Source of the DNA: JAHJDS01 sp964569795
GTDB taxonomy: Bacteria > Desulfobacterota > Desulfarculia > Desulfarculales > JAHJDS01
NCBI GenBank assembly: GCA_964569795.1
Contig: CAZMVB010000020.1
Coordinates: 1-64,000, forward strand
Direction: 5' to 3'
Length of the DNA stretch: 64,000 nucleotides
Both the position numbers and the translations under genes were made by a program. This document shows positions 1-7,856 of this stretch, piece by piece. How positions within the stretch are numbered: the first letter of the stretch is position 1; each line of letters starts with the position of its first letter. A model generated the notes under the pieces. The model was not told the origin of the DNA and ran no database searches. It saw nothing but the letters and a program-made list of their open reading frames with translations.

Positions 1-776
1 TATGCCGAATGATTATGGATGCTCTCGAAGTTTTCGGTCTCCACGGCGAACCAGGTGATGTTTTCGTCCGCCTCTAGTTTCCGGGAAATCTCGCGGACCA
101 CGTCCTCGACGAACATGGGATTGTCATAGGCCTGATCGGTCACGAACTGCTCGTCGTCGCGCTTGAGGACCGAATAGACCGGGCTACTGGCCGAGGACTC
201 GATCAGCTCGATGATGTCCTCGAGCCAGATGAATTTTTCGAAACGGAGGCTGACCCGGGCGATGCCCCGCTGATTGTGGGCCCCGTTTATCGAAATCTCC
301 TTGGAGCAGGGACAGAGGGTGGTCACCGGCACCCGGACCTCGACGATCAAATCCTGGCCGTTGGGCCCGGAACTGCCCTGGAAGCGGACCTGATACTCCA
401 TCATGCCCTCGGCCCCGCTGACCGGGGCCTTTTTCTTGATGAAGTAGGGGAAGGTCAGTTCGATGTGGGCGCTCTGGGCGTTGAGCCGGCGCTTGATCTC
501 GCCCAAGACCTTCTGGAAATTCTTGATGTCCAGTTCGTGGCTGCGTTCGGACAGGATCTCCACGAACCGGGACATGTGGGTGCCCTTGTAGTGGTGGGGC
601 AGATTGACGTACATGTTGACCGAGGCCACGGTCTGCTGGGCGCCCCGGGCCTTGTCCCGGACGGTGATCGGATACTTGATATTCTTGACGCCGACCTTGT
701 CGATGTTTATCTGGCGGTGATCGGCCAGGTTCTGGACGTCGGCGATCAAAGTCCTGGGAGCCGGATACTGGGTCAT
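1..776 (-). CDS. folE2: GTP cyclohydrolase FolE2 (type IB), 3' end cut by window edge
   Basis: This gene converts GTP to 7,8-dihydroneopterin triphosphate, the first step of folate (and queuosine) synthesis, using a metal other than strictly zinc. Reading the minus strand from the ATG at 776 gives 258 codons, close to the usual full length, before the window ends. The family signature VTTLCPCSKEIS lies at about residues 151-162 with its catalytic/metal Cys pair. It is 125 bases downstream of nfnB on the same strand, with a stable hairpin between them. A folate-making enzyme fits an organism that relies on tetrahydrofolate C1 chemistry (fhs and metF lie further on). The Shine-Dalgarno is weak. 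Identification is firm; only the last few residues are missing. Confidence 0.93.
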   Translation of the reverse strand, partial: MTQYPAPRTLIADVQNLADHRQINIDKVGVKNIKYPITVRDKARGAQQTVASVNMYVNLPHHYKGTHMSRFVEILSERSHELDIKNFQKVLGEIKRRLNAQSAHIELTFPYFIKKKAPVSGAEGMMEYQVRFQGSSGPNGQDLIVEVRVPVTTLCPCSKEISINGAHNQRGIARVSLRFEKFIWLEDIIELIESSASSPVYSVLKRDDEQFVTDQAYDNPMFVEDVVREISRKLEADENITWFAVETENFESIHNHSA

Positions 777-810
777 TTGTACGGAGCCCCGGCTGAAGTT
801 TTTTGTAATG

Positions 811-836
811 GCGGTCCCCGCATCTACGGGGACCGC
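811..836 (-). terminator. Strong hairpin between nfnB and folE2, no U-tract
   Basis: GCGGTCCCC (811-819) pairs perfectly with GGGGACCGC (828-836) around an 8-base loop. On the minus strand it follows the nfnB stop and precedes folE2. It is followed by CATTACAAAAAA rather than a T-run, so it is not a textbook intrinsic terminator. It may instead stabilise the 3' end of the nfnAB mRNA or attenuate readthrough into folE2. Confidence 0.5.
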
Positions 837-901
837 TCGGTGCTATCGATCAGTCGAATTATAACTATCCCGGTCGGGAAAAACCAGTTAAACCCGTCCG
901 G

Positions 902-2323
902 CTACCAGCCCAGGGTCAAATACTTCTGGATCGAGTTGGCCGCCTTGCGACCGGCGCCCATGGCCAGGATGACCGTGGCCGATCCGGTGACGATATCGCC
1001 GCCGGCCCAGACGCCCCGCTTGGTGGTCTTGCCGGTGTCCGGCTCGGCGATGATGTAACCCCGCCTGTTGACCTCCAGGCCCGGGGTGGTCGAGGTGATC
1101 AGGGGGTTGGCCCCGGCGCCCACGGCGATGACCGCCAGGTCGCACTCGATCTCGAAGTTGGTGCCGTCCTGGGGCACCGGCGAGCAGCGGCCGGACTCGT
1201 CCGGCTCGCCCAGCTTGCACTCCAGGCACTCGACGCCCATCACCCGGCCCTTGTCGTCGCCCACGAACTGGATCGGCGCGGACAGGAGCTTGAACTGGAC
1301 GCCCTCTTCCTCGGCGTGGTGGACCTCCTCGGCCCGGGCCGGCATCTCGTCCCGGGAGCGGCGGTAGATGATGTGGACGTTGTCCGCGCCCAGGCGCAGG
1401 GCCGTCCGGGCCGAGTCCATGGCCACGTTGCCCGCCCCGAACACGGCCACGTTCTTGCCCTCGACGATGGGCGTGTCGTACTCGGGGAAGCGGTAGGCCT
1501 TCATCAGGTTCGAGCGGGTCAGATACTCGTTGGCCGAATAGATGCCGATCAGGTTCTCGCCGGGCACGCCCAGGAACCGGGGCAGGCCGGCCCCCACCCC
1601 CAGGAAGACCGCGTCAAAACCCTGCTCGTCGAACAGCTCGTCAATGGTCCAGGACCGGCCGACGACCTGGTCCATCTTGAACTCGACGCCCAGCTTGGCC
1701 AGGTAGTCGCACTCGGCCTGGACAATGGCCTTGGGCAGCCGGAACTCGGGGATGCCGTACACCAGGACCCCGCCCGGGGCGTGGAAGGCCTCGAACACGG
1801 TCACGTCGTGGCCCTCGAGGATCAGGTCGCCGGCCACGGTCAGCCCGGACGGACCGGCCCCGACCACGGCCACCTTCTTGCCGGTCTTGGCCTTGATCTT
1901 GGCCAGAACCATCTCGCCCTGGGCCCGGTTCCAGTCGGCGGCGAAGCGCTCCAGGCGGCCGATGGCCACCGGGTCGTCCTTCTTGCCCAGGATGCACTTG
2001 GCCTCGCACTGGTCCTCCTGGGGACAGACCCGGCCGCAGACCGCGGGCAGGGCGTTCTTTTCCTGGAGCCGGCCGATGGCCCCGGCGAAATCGCCCTCGG
2101 CGATGAACTTGATGAACCCGGGGATGTCGATCTCGACCGGGCAGCCCGTGACGCAGCTCGGATTCTTGCACTGGAGGCACCGGCTGGCCTCGCGCATGGC
2201 CACCTCGTCGGGGTAGCCCAGGGGGACCTCGTCAAAGTTCTTGGCTCGGACCTTGGGCTCCTGCTCGGGCATGGGCTGCCGGGGGACCTTTTCCTTTTTC
2301 TTCTTTTCCGGCGCATCGGTCAT
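902..2323 (-). CDS. nfnB: NADH-dependent ferredoxin:NADP+ oxidoreductase subunit B (GltA/SudA-like)
   Basis: This is the large subunit of the cytoplasmic flavin-based bifurcating transhydrogenase NfnAB, which couples NADH and reduced ferredoxin to NADP+ reduction. The N-terminal part carries the Cys motifs CLQCKNPSC and CGRVCPQEDQC for two [4Fe-4S] clusters. A Rossmann FAD site VVGAGPSGL follows near residue 155, then a second NAD(P) site VFGAGNVAMD. Length of about 473 aa is normal for NfnB/glutamate synthase small-subunit homologues. Adjacency to nfnA, 18 bases upstream, distinguishes it from GltD. Two in-frame ATGs exist (2329 and 2323); GGAGG sits only two bases before the first but eight before the second, so 2323 is preferred. 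It could also be called sulfide dehydrogenase subunit A, since the two pairs are homologous. Confidence 0.93.
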   Translation of the reverse strand: MTDAPEKKKKEKVPRQPMPEQEPKVRAKNFDEVPLGYPDEVAMREASRCLQCKNPSCVTGCPVEIDIPGFIKFIAEGDFAGAIGRLQEKNALPAVCGRVCPQEDQCEAKCILGKKDDPVAIGRLERFAADWNRAQGEMVLAKIKAKTGKKVAVVGAGPSGLTVAGDLILEGHDVTVFEAFHAPGGVLVYGIPEFRLPKAIVQAECDYLAKLGVEFKMDQVVGRSWTIDELFDEQGFDAVFLGVGAGLPRFLGVPGENLIGIYSANEYLTRSNLMKAYRFPEYDTPIVEGKNVAVFGAGNVAMDSARTALRLGADNVHIIYRRSRDEMPARAEEVHHAEEEGVQFKLLSAPIQFVGDDKGRVMGVECLECKLGEPDESGRCSPVPQDGTNFEIECDLAVIAVGAGANPLITSTTPGLEVNRRGYIIAEPDTGKTTKRGVWAGGDIVTGSATVILAMGAGRKAANSIQKYLTLGW

Positions 2324-2341
2324 GGTCATATCCTCCGGGGC

Positions 2342-3175
2342 CTATTTCTGGGCTTGCTTGTAACGGTCCCAGGACTGTTTTTCCCACTGGACGTAGGCCG
2401 CCTGGCGCTGCATCAACTCGTCGAAATCGCACTTGTGGCCGTCGAACTCGGGGCCGTCAACACAGGCGAACTTCGTAATTCCGTCCACGGTCACCCGGCA
2501 GCAGCCGCACATCCCGGTGCCATCGACCATGATCGGGTTGAGGCTGACCATGGTCGGGACCTTGAACTCCTCGGTGATCTTGCAGGTGAACTTCATCATC
2601 GGCACCGGCCCGATGACCACGGCCAGCTTGATGTCCGGGTTTTCGGTCAGGGTGTCCTTGAGCTGCTCGGTGACGAACCCGGGCCGGCCGTAGGTGCCGT
2701 CGTCGGTGCACACGAACAGCTCGTGGCTGGCGGCCTTCATCTCGTCTTCGAGAATCAGCAGATCTTTGGTCCGGGCGCCGATGATGGCGATGACGTGGTT
2801 GCCCGCCTCCTTGAGCCCGCGGGTGATGGGGTGGAGCACGGCCACGCCCGTGCCGCCGCCGACGCAGACGACCTTGCCCACGTTTTCCAGGTGGGTCGGT
2901 TTTCCGAGCGGGCCGACCACGTCGGCGTAGCCCTGGCCGACCTCCATGTCGGCGAACATGGCGGTCGATTTGCCCACGACCTGATAGATGATGGTGATCG
3001 TCCCCTTGTCGGGGTCGGTGTCGGCCATGGTCAGGGGGATGCGCTCGCCGGTCTCGTTGGCCCGCAGGATCACGAACTGACCCGGCTTGGCCTTTTTGGC
3101 GATCAAGGGGGCCTCGATCTCATTCATGACCACGGTGCCCTGGGCCATGACCTTTTTATCGACGATGCGGTACAT
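2342..3175 (-). CDS. nfnA: NADH-dependent ferredoxin:NADP+ oxidoreductase subunit A
   Basis: This is the small NfnA subunit, a ferredoxin-NADP+-reductase-like FAD protein with a [2Fe-2S] cluster related to dihydroorotate dehydrogenase electron-transfer subunit PyrK. The start at 3175 (MYRIVDKKVMAQGTV) follows a GGGAGGA Shine-Dalgarno; the open frame upstream lacks family similarity. The nucleotide-binding GGGTGVAVLHP is near residue 110. The C-terminal Cys set (CGCCRVTVDG... FACVDGPEFDG) supplies the iron-sulfur ligands. It is the first gene of nfnAB and sits 50 bases behind a clear promoter. Length (277 aa) is normal. Confidence 0.93.
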   Translation of the reverse strand: MYRIVDKKVMAQGTVVMNEIEAPLIAKKAKPGQFVILRANETGERIPLTMADTDPDKGTITIIYQVVGKSTAMFADMEVGQGYADVVGPLGKPTHLENVGKVVCVGGGTGVAVLHPITRGLKEAGNHVIAIIGARTKDLLILEDEMKAASHELFVCTDDGTYGRPGFVTEQLKDTLTENPDIKLAVVIGPVPMMKFTCKITEEFKVPTMVSLNPIMVDGTGMCGCCRVTVDGITKFACVDGPEFDGHKCDFDELMQRQAAYVQWEKQSWDRYKQAQK

Positions 3176-3224
3176 TGATTCCTCCCGAAGGCGGTAATAT
3201 GACTGGAGGTGTCTGAATTTGCAC

Positions 3225-3253
3225 TTGATAGCACAAGCGGAAAAGGGTGTCAA
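3225..3253 (-). promoter_or_regulatory. Sigma-70-type promoter for nfnAB
   Basis: On the minus strand TTGACA (3253-3248) is a perfect -35 element. It is followed by a 17-base spacer and TATCAA (3230-3225) as the -10. Transcription would begin about 40 bases upstream of the nfnA ATG. Confidence 0.7.
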
Positions 3254-3382
3254 AAACTAATTGGAGGCCATTCACCGGGGAATGGCCGCCCGGTTGATTT
3301 CATGTGATTTTTTGCAAAGCGAAAGGGTTGCTGAGGCCGATTGGTTCCCTTTACCGAGGTCCCGGAGGCCACCAAACCGGAG

Positions 3383-3955
3383 TTATTTCTTCTTGAGGAT
3401 GGCCCGCCAGCCGGTCAGGTGCTGGAGGACCGGCCGAAACACCTTGTTGACCGATCCGGCCTGCTCGGTGATGTAGAAGCTGTCCGGATCGACGGCGTTG
3501 ACCACGGGCAGGATGCGCCTCAAATCCTTGCGGCGGCAGACCAGGTACAGCTGGGTTACCGGGCCGGAGCGGCCCTGGCCGTGAAAGGTGGTCACGGCGA
3601 AGCCTTCGTCTCTCAGCCGGTGGGCCATGGGTTGGCCCAGGCGGCGACTGACGACCCGGAGAACGATGTGCCCCATGGCCAGTCGCTGCTCGAGTTTTAT
3701 GCCCACGACGTTGCCCGTGGAAAAACCCAGGGCGAAAAACACGGCCAGGACCGGCTCGGCCATGATTCGCTGGAGCACGGTCGAGACCACCACCAGCCAG
3801 AGGCTGATTTCGACCAGCCCCAGAAAAAAGGCAAAAGCGGTTCGGCCATGGACAATGCTGATGGTCCGCAGGGTGCCCATGCTCACGTCCGCGATCCGGG
3901 CGAAGAAGACGCCGACCCCCAAAAAGAGCGTCGGCCAGGTCAGTCCGAGTTCCAT
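3383..3955 (-). CDS. UPF0316 family membrane protein (DUF5698 + DUF2179)
   Basis: This 190-residue protein has about three hydrophobic segments in its first 90 residues followed by a soluble C-terminal domain. The layout matches the UPF0316 family (N-terminal DUF5698 membrane part, C-terminal DUF2179 part). Function is unknown; DUF2179 domains also occur in YitT-type membrane proteins. The start ATG at 3955 (MELGLTWPTLFLGVG) is preferred because the upstream extension in the open frame is Pro/Arg-rich and hydrophilic, unlike a family N-terminus. An AAAGG lies about ten bases upstream. The next gene downstream, nfnA, is separated by its own promoter, so this gene is probably monocistronic. Confidence 0.8.
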   Translation of the reverse strand: MELGLTWPTLFLGVGVFFARIADVSMGTLRTISIVHGRTAFAFFLGLVEISLWLVVVSTVLQRIMAEPVLAVFFALGFSTGNVVGIKLEQRLAMGHIVLRVVSRRLGQPMAHRLRDEGFAVTTFHGQGRSGPVTQLYLVCRRKDLRRILPVVNAVDPDSFYITEQAGSVNKVFRPVLQHLTGWRAILKKK

Positions 3956-4288
3956 GGTCGAAAAACCTTTCTTTGGAGTTGGTGTTCGAGACGAGTCTCG
4001 ATTATCCTGAAGCGGACCGGGAAAATCAACCGGCGGAGAGCCGACCGGCCGGACCGGGCCAAACACTGGTACGTCCATACGGTCTCTGCCTGCTTTTTGA
4101 GGGATGCCAGGTCCCGTGTTCTTCCGGCGGGCGTTACGACGTCGGCAAGGAGACTAATAGAAGCCCCCACAATAATTCATTGACCATTGAAAAATTTCTT
4201 TCTGTTACAAGAGATATTAACGAGATATTTTATTTGACAATGGGTGAGCTATAAAATAAAATATGAAAAAACCATAGGGCAGGCTAAC
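3956..4288. other. Intergenic transition from GC-rich backbone to AT-rich patch
   Basis: The first half has backbone composition. From about 4160 the sequence becomes AT-rich and stays so to about 5640. No supported gene was found here. The only signal is the promoter at 4234-4262 facing the AlbA_2 gene. No terminal repeats, integrase or tRNA border was seen. Confidence 0.5.
4234..4262 (+). promoter_or_regulatory. Sigma-70-type promoter for the AlbA_2 gene
   Basis: A perfect -35 TTGACA (4234-4239) is followed by 17 bases and TAAAAT (4257-4262, five of six matches). It lies 26 bases before the ATG at 4289. The promoter looks intact although the gene behind it is broken. Confidence 0.65.
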
Positions 4289-5476
4289 ATGATTCAAAAA
4301 AAATTAAATGAAATTGAGGAACCCGATCTTCAGAGTCTGGTCACCAACAAGGTCACGGAGCATAAGACTCTAGAATAAAAAGAAAAACTAAACGTAAATA
4401 CCGATAAGGAGAAAAGGGAATTTCTGGCTGATATCTCTGCTATGGCCAACACCAGCGGAGGCGACATTATATACGGCATTAAGGAGGATAAAGACAATTT
4501 CCCAGTAGAATTATGCGGCATTGCGCTTGACAGCCCGGATGAGGAGAAAAGGGGGCTGCTGGATTTGATATTCCACGGAGTTGAGCCGCCGATTCCAGGA
4601 GTGGACCCACAAGAAATTCCTTTACCCCAAGGTAATTACGCCTTGGTGATTCGTATACCACAAAGCTTTCGCAGTCCCCATCGAGTGAAATTCAATAAAC
4701 ACTACCAGTTCTATATCAGGGAAAGCAATCGTAGCCGCCCTATGGAGATAGATGAATTACGAGTTGCTTTCAATTTGTCAGAGACTTTGGCTGACCGGAT
4801 ACGGCACTTTAGGGAGGAAAGAACGGCCAAGGTAATAGTTGGCGAAACCTCGCTTGTAATGCCCGAGTACGGTAAAATACTATTTCATTTGGTTCCTATT
4901 TCTTCGTTTGGTCGCCCATCACATTTGGACACCCATATGTTGGAGGTAATTGCAGAGGAAATGAGAAAGCAATTTATACAGGAATATCCATTTGGTAGGT
5001 TCAATTTCGATGGCGTACTATATTATGACAGGGACCAGGAACCTACAACTTCTTCATTTCAACTGTTCGAAAACGGAATCATCGAAGCGATCAACAGTAA
5101 TTGTTTTTCTGATCCGGAGGACAGAAAAATTATATATTCAGAATATCATGAAGCTTGGATTCACAGTAGACTAAAACATGGGCTAGGTTTACTAGAATCC
5201 TTAAATATCATGCCGCCCATTTTATTATTTCTAAATATGTTAGGAGTGAAGGGATATAGTATGGCAATAGACGAACTTAGGTGGCGTGTTAGGCCTCGCC
5301 CTATTGAAAAGGATCATCTTTTTGCAAGGGAGCAGTTAATTGAGTCATACGACATTGATTTATTGGATGTATTAAGACCTTGCTTCGATTCTTTCTGGCG
5401 GGCTTGCGGCATAAACAAGTCATTAAATTTCGACAATGAAGGGAATTGGATCGGACGTTACGAAAGACTAGAATGA
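4289..5476 (+). pseudogene. AlbA_2/Schlafen-type putative DNA-binding protein broken by an in-frame TAA
   Basis: From the ATG at 4289 the frame reads MIQKKLNEIEEPDLQ and so on, then codon 30 (4376-4378) is TAA, then the same frame continues unbroken to 5476. The stop sits exactly where AlbA_2 domains have an aromatic residue (the LE[FY]K motif: here LE-stop-KEKLN). The next part, EKREFLADISAMANTSGGD, is the conserved core of the domain. A single base change from TAT or TAC would explain it. The remaining fragment from ATG 4442 lacks the first strand of the domain and has no Shine-Dalgarno. About 250 residues of unrecognised C-terminal sequence follow. AlbA_2 proteins are often transcriptional regulators or defence-associated. 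Base composition is AT-rich and unlike the neighbours, suggesting acquisition by transfer. A sequencing error is the alternative. Confidence 0.75.
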
Positions 5477-5654
5477 ATTGCAATTACTTTCGCTCTGTAT
5501 TTCTAATAGTTGTTTGGCTTAACTTGTCTATTGCTTGCCTGGCACTGGTGATAACTTCTGGTTTATGCTATTATTTGATGTAGTACAATAAATGGAAACA
5601 GCCAATCGGCCTGCTTCCAGGACTTGAGCGCATAAAAAAGAAAGGACGATGACC

Positions 5655-6170
5655 ATGTTAAGCCCCAAGATGACGGACGCCCTGAACGGGCAGATCAACG
5701 CCGAACTCTACTCGGCCTACCTGTACATGTCCATGGCCACCTGGTTCGAGGAGCAGCAGTTGCCCGGGTTCGCCAACTGGATGCGGGTCCAGGTCAAGGA
5801 GGAGATGACCCATGCCCTGAGGTTCCATAACTTTGTCAATGACCGGGGCGGGCGGGTCAAGCTGACGGCCATTGACGGTCCGCCCACGGACTGGGACTCG
5901 CCCCTGGCCGTGTTCGAGGCCACGCTCACCCACGAGCAAAAGGTCACCGGCCTGATCAACGACCTGATGGCCCTGGCCGTTGACCAGAAGGACTTCGCCT
6001 CTCAGGGCATGCTTCAGTGGTTCGTGGACGAGCAGGTCGAGGAGGAGTCCAATGCCACCGACCTGGTGGGCAAGCTGAAGCTGATGCAGGATGCCCCGGG
6101 CGGCCTGTTCATGCTGGACAAGGACCTGGGGGCCCGGGTATTCACCCCGCCGGCCGACATGGCCGTCTGA
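5655..6170 (+). CDS. ftnA: Ferritin (bacterial non-haem type)
   Basis: This four-helix iron-storage protein oxidises Fe(II) and stores it as a mineral core inside a 24-mer in the cytoplasm. The N-terminal helix has the typical LNGQINAELYSAYLYMSMA with ferroxidase Glu17-type residue. It is followed by VKEEMTHALRFHNFV carrying the ExxH iron ligands, and a later helix with WFVDEQVEEE. About 171 aa is the usual size. Two ATGs are possible (5649, 5655); AAAGGA (5641-5646) is two bases from the first and eight from the second, so 5655 is used. It is the first gene back in GC-rich sequence after the AT-rich patch. It probably serves oxidative and iron homeostasis in an Fe-S-rich anaerobe. Confidence 0.95.
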   Translation: MLSPKMTDALNGQINAELYSAYLYMSMATWFEEQQLPGFANWMRVQVKEEMTHALRFHNFVNDRGGRVKLTAIDGPPTDWDSPLAVFEATLTHEQKVTGLINDLMALAVDQKDFASQGMLQWFVDEQVEEESNATDLVGKLKLMQDAPGGLFMLDKDLGARVFTPPADMAV

Positions 6171-6186
6171 GTCCGGCCCGCGACCG

Positions 6187-7008
6187 GTGTTGCCCCCGGA
6201 AGAAAATATATCGTGGCTCTTGGACGCCGCGCTCTGGTTGGTCGGCGGTCCCGAGGGCCGTCTTTTCCGGGGGAGACGCCTGGTCCGGCCCGTGGCCGAG
6301 GATTTTCCGGACGGCGTTTTACAGGGCGATGACTTGGCGGCCCGGGTCCTGGAGCTGACCAAGGGACACGCCGGCCTGAGCGGCACCCCGACCCGGCTGG
6401 TCCGGGTCGATTCGCCGGTCAGGGACCTGTCCGACTCCCTGGGCGGGGTGCGCCTGGAGAATTCGAGCACGGCCTGCCCGGCCGAGGACGCCCTGGACGG
6501 GGCCGGGCCCGGGGAGGCGGTCGTCATCTGGACCGAGGACCTCCTGGAAGAACCGGACCGGCTGGTGGCCTGGTTCGCCCGGGAACTGGGGCGGATCGTG
6601 GTCAACCGGGCCGGGTCCGAGCCGCCCGGGGCCGACTCGGGCGCCCCGGTGCACGAGCTGGCCGCCGAGGCCGCCGCGGTCCTGCTGGGCTTCGGCCTGT
6701 TCATGATCCGGGCCGCCTTTCACCTGGAAAGCCTCGTCCCGGCCACGGCCAACGCCATGCTGGGCCTGGGCCTGGGCGGCGGCTGGCGGACCGTGGTCCA
6801 GGGCTGTCTGGGCCAGGAGGACCTGGCCTATCTGCTGGCCGTGTTTTGCCGGTTGAATGACCTGTCCGAGGCCGGCGTGTCGCCCTGGCTGGGCGACAAC
6901 GCCCAGGTCTATCTGACCGAGGCCGCCCAAGACCTGGACCGGCGCGGCGATTTCTTGCTGAATCTCAGGCGACTGACCGTGGACACCGCAGGGGAGGGAT
7001 CGAGATGA
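6187..7008 (+). CDS. Hypothetical protein, translationally coupled to the QueG-like gene
   Basis: I do not recognise this protein of about 273 aa. It starts most plausibly at GTG 6187 (VLPPEENISWLLDAALWL), just after the ferritin stop; a longer reading would run inside ferritin. The N-terminal part is acidic and Gly/Arg-rich. A hydrophobic stretch near residues 160-180 (AAAVLLGFGLFMIRAAFHL) and the Gly-rich LGLGLGGGW after it suggest a buried helix or a membrane-associated helix rather than several membrane spans. No Cys cluster is visible. Its TGA overlaps the next ATG (ATGA at 7005-7008), so it is co-translated with the Fe-S protein and probably works with it. Codon use fits the backbone. 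Confidence 0.7.
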   Translation: MLPPEENISWLLDAALWLVGGPEGRLFRGRRLVRPVAEDFPDGVLQGDDLAARVLELTKGHAGLSGTPTRLVRVDSPVRDLSDSLGGVRLENSSTACPAEDALDGAGPGEAVVIWTEDLLEEPDRLVAWFARELGRIVVNRAGSEPPGADSGAPVHELAAEAAAVLLGFGLFMIRAAFHLESLVPATANAMLGLGLGGGWRTVVQGCLGQEDLAYLLAVFCRLNDLSEAGVSPWLGDNAQVYLTEAAQDLDRRGDFLLNLRRLTVDTAGEGSR

Positions 7009-7790
7009 ATTGCCGGGAACTGACCGATCAGGTCAGGGCCGCGGCCCTGGAGAACGGGGCGGCCCTGGTCGGGGTGGTCGTCGCAAAAGACCTGCCCGAG
7101 CACGCCGAGAGCATCGAGACCATCCTGCCCGGGGCCAAGAGCGTCGTGGTCGTGGCCGCCCCCCACGCCCGGACGGCCATTTCCTCGGCCAACACCCAGG
7201 TCGCCCAGTTCGACACCGCCCACACCTATGCCCAGAGCAGCCAAGCGGCCCTGGCCGCGGCCCGGTTCCTGGAGGCCGAGGGCCACCCGGCGGCGGCCGT
7301 GTCGGGTTTCGTGCCCCTGGACATGGCCCCGCCCAAGAAGGGGATGCGGGGCGAGATCTGCTGGCGCCGGGCCGGGGTGAGGTCGGGCCTGGGGTCATAC
7401 GGCGAGAACGGCCTCTTGATCACCCCCGAGTTCGGGGCGGCGGTCCGTCTGGCGGGCGTGGTCACCAGGGCCGAGCTGGAGCCCGGACAACCCCTGGACG
7501 AGGACGTCTGTGACCACTGCGGCCGGTGCCTGGCGGCCTGCCCGGCCGAGGCCCTGTCCGGCGAGGGCAAGATCAACAAGAAGCTCTGCGGGAATCGGAT
7601 CTTCCTGTTCGGCTTCCGCTATTTCCAGGATTTCATCCGGGGCCTGATGGACCGGCCCACGGACGAGGTCCGGGAGATCGTCGAGGGCCACGGCCTGCGC
7701 GAGCTGTGGCAGTCCTTCATGACCGGCAATTATTACTATTGCTGGAGCTGCCAGAACAGGTGCCCGGCCACCAGGATGCCCACGGACTGA
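7005..7790 (+). CDS. QueG-like 4Fe-4S protein
   Basis: This 261-aa cytoplasmic iron-sulfur protein resembles the non-corrinoid relatives of epoxyqueuosine reductase. The N-terminal half has the ALVGVVVAKDL and SVVVVAAPH core of that fold. Cys motifs follow: CDHCGRCLAACP near residue 167, and a C-terminal CWSCQNRCP near 245, enough for one to two [4Fe-4S] clusters. QueG itself is longer (about 350-380 aa) with a HEAT-like tail, so true queuosine reductase activity is unlikely. Such short homologues are common in anaerobes and their substrates are unknown. It overlaps the preceding hypothetical gene by four bases. Confidence 0.75.
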   Translation: MNCRELTDQVRAAALENGAALVGVVVAKDLPEHAESIETILPGAKSVVVVAAPHARTAISSANTQVAQFDTAHTYAQSSQAALAAARFLEAEGHPAAAVSGFVPLDMAPPKKGMRGEICWRRAGVRSGLGSYGENGLLITPEFGAAVRLAGVVTRAELEPGQPLDEDVCDHCGRCLAACPAEALSGEGKINKKLCGNRIFLFGFRYFQDFIRGLMDRPTDEVREIVEGHGLRELWQSFMTGNYYYCWSCQNRCPATRMPTD

Positions 7791-7856
7791 TGCACCGCCC
7801 GGGCCGGCGCTTCAGCCCCGGGCCGCAACGGCCGCCCTGGACGAATAACGATCCGG

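Noticed and set aside
4442..5476. A shorter intact gene starting at ATG 4442
   Set aside because: The start falls inside the conserved AlbA_2 core, has no Shine-Dalgarno, and the upstream in-frame sequence clearly belongs to the same domain; a nonsense-mutated gene fits better.
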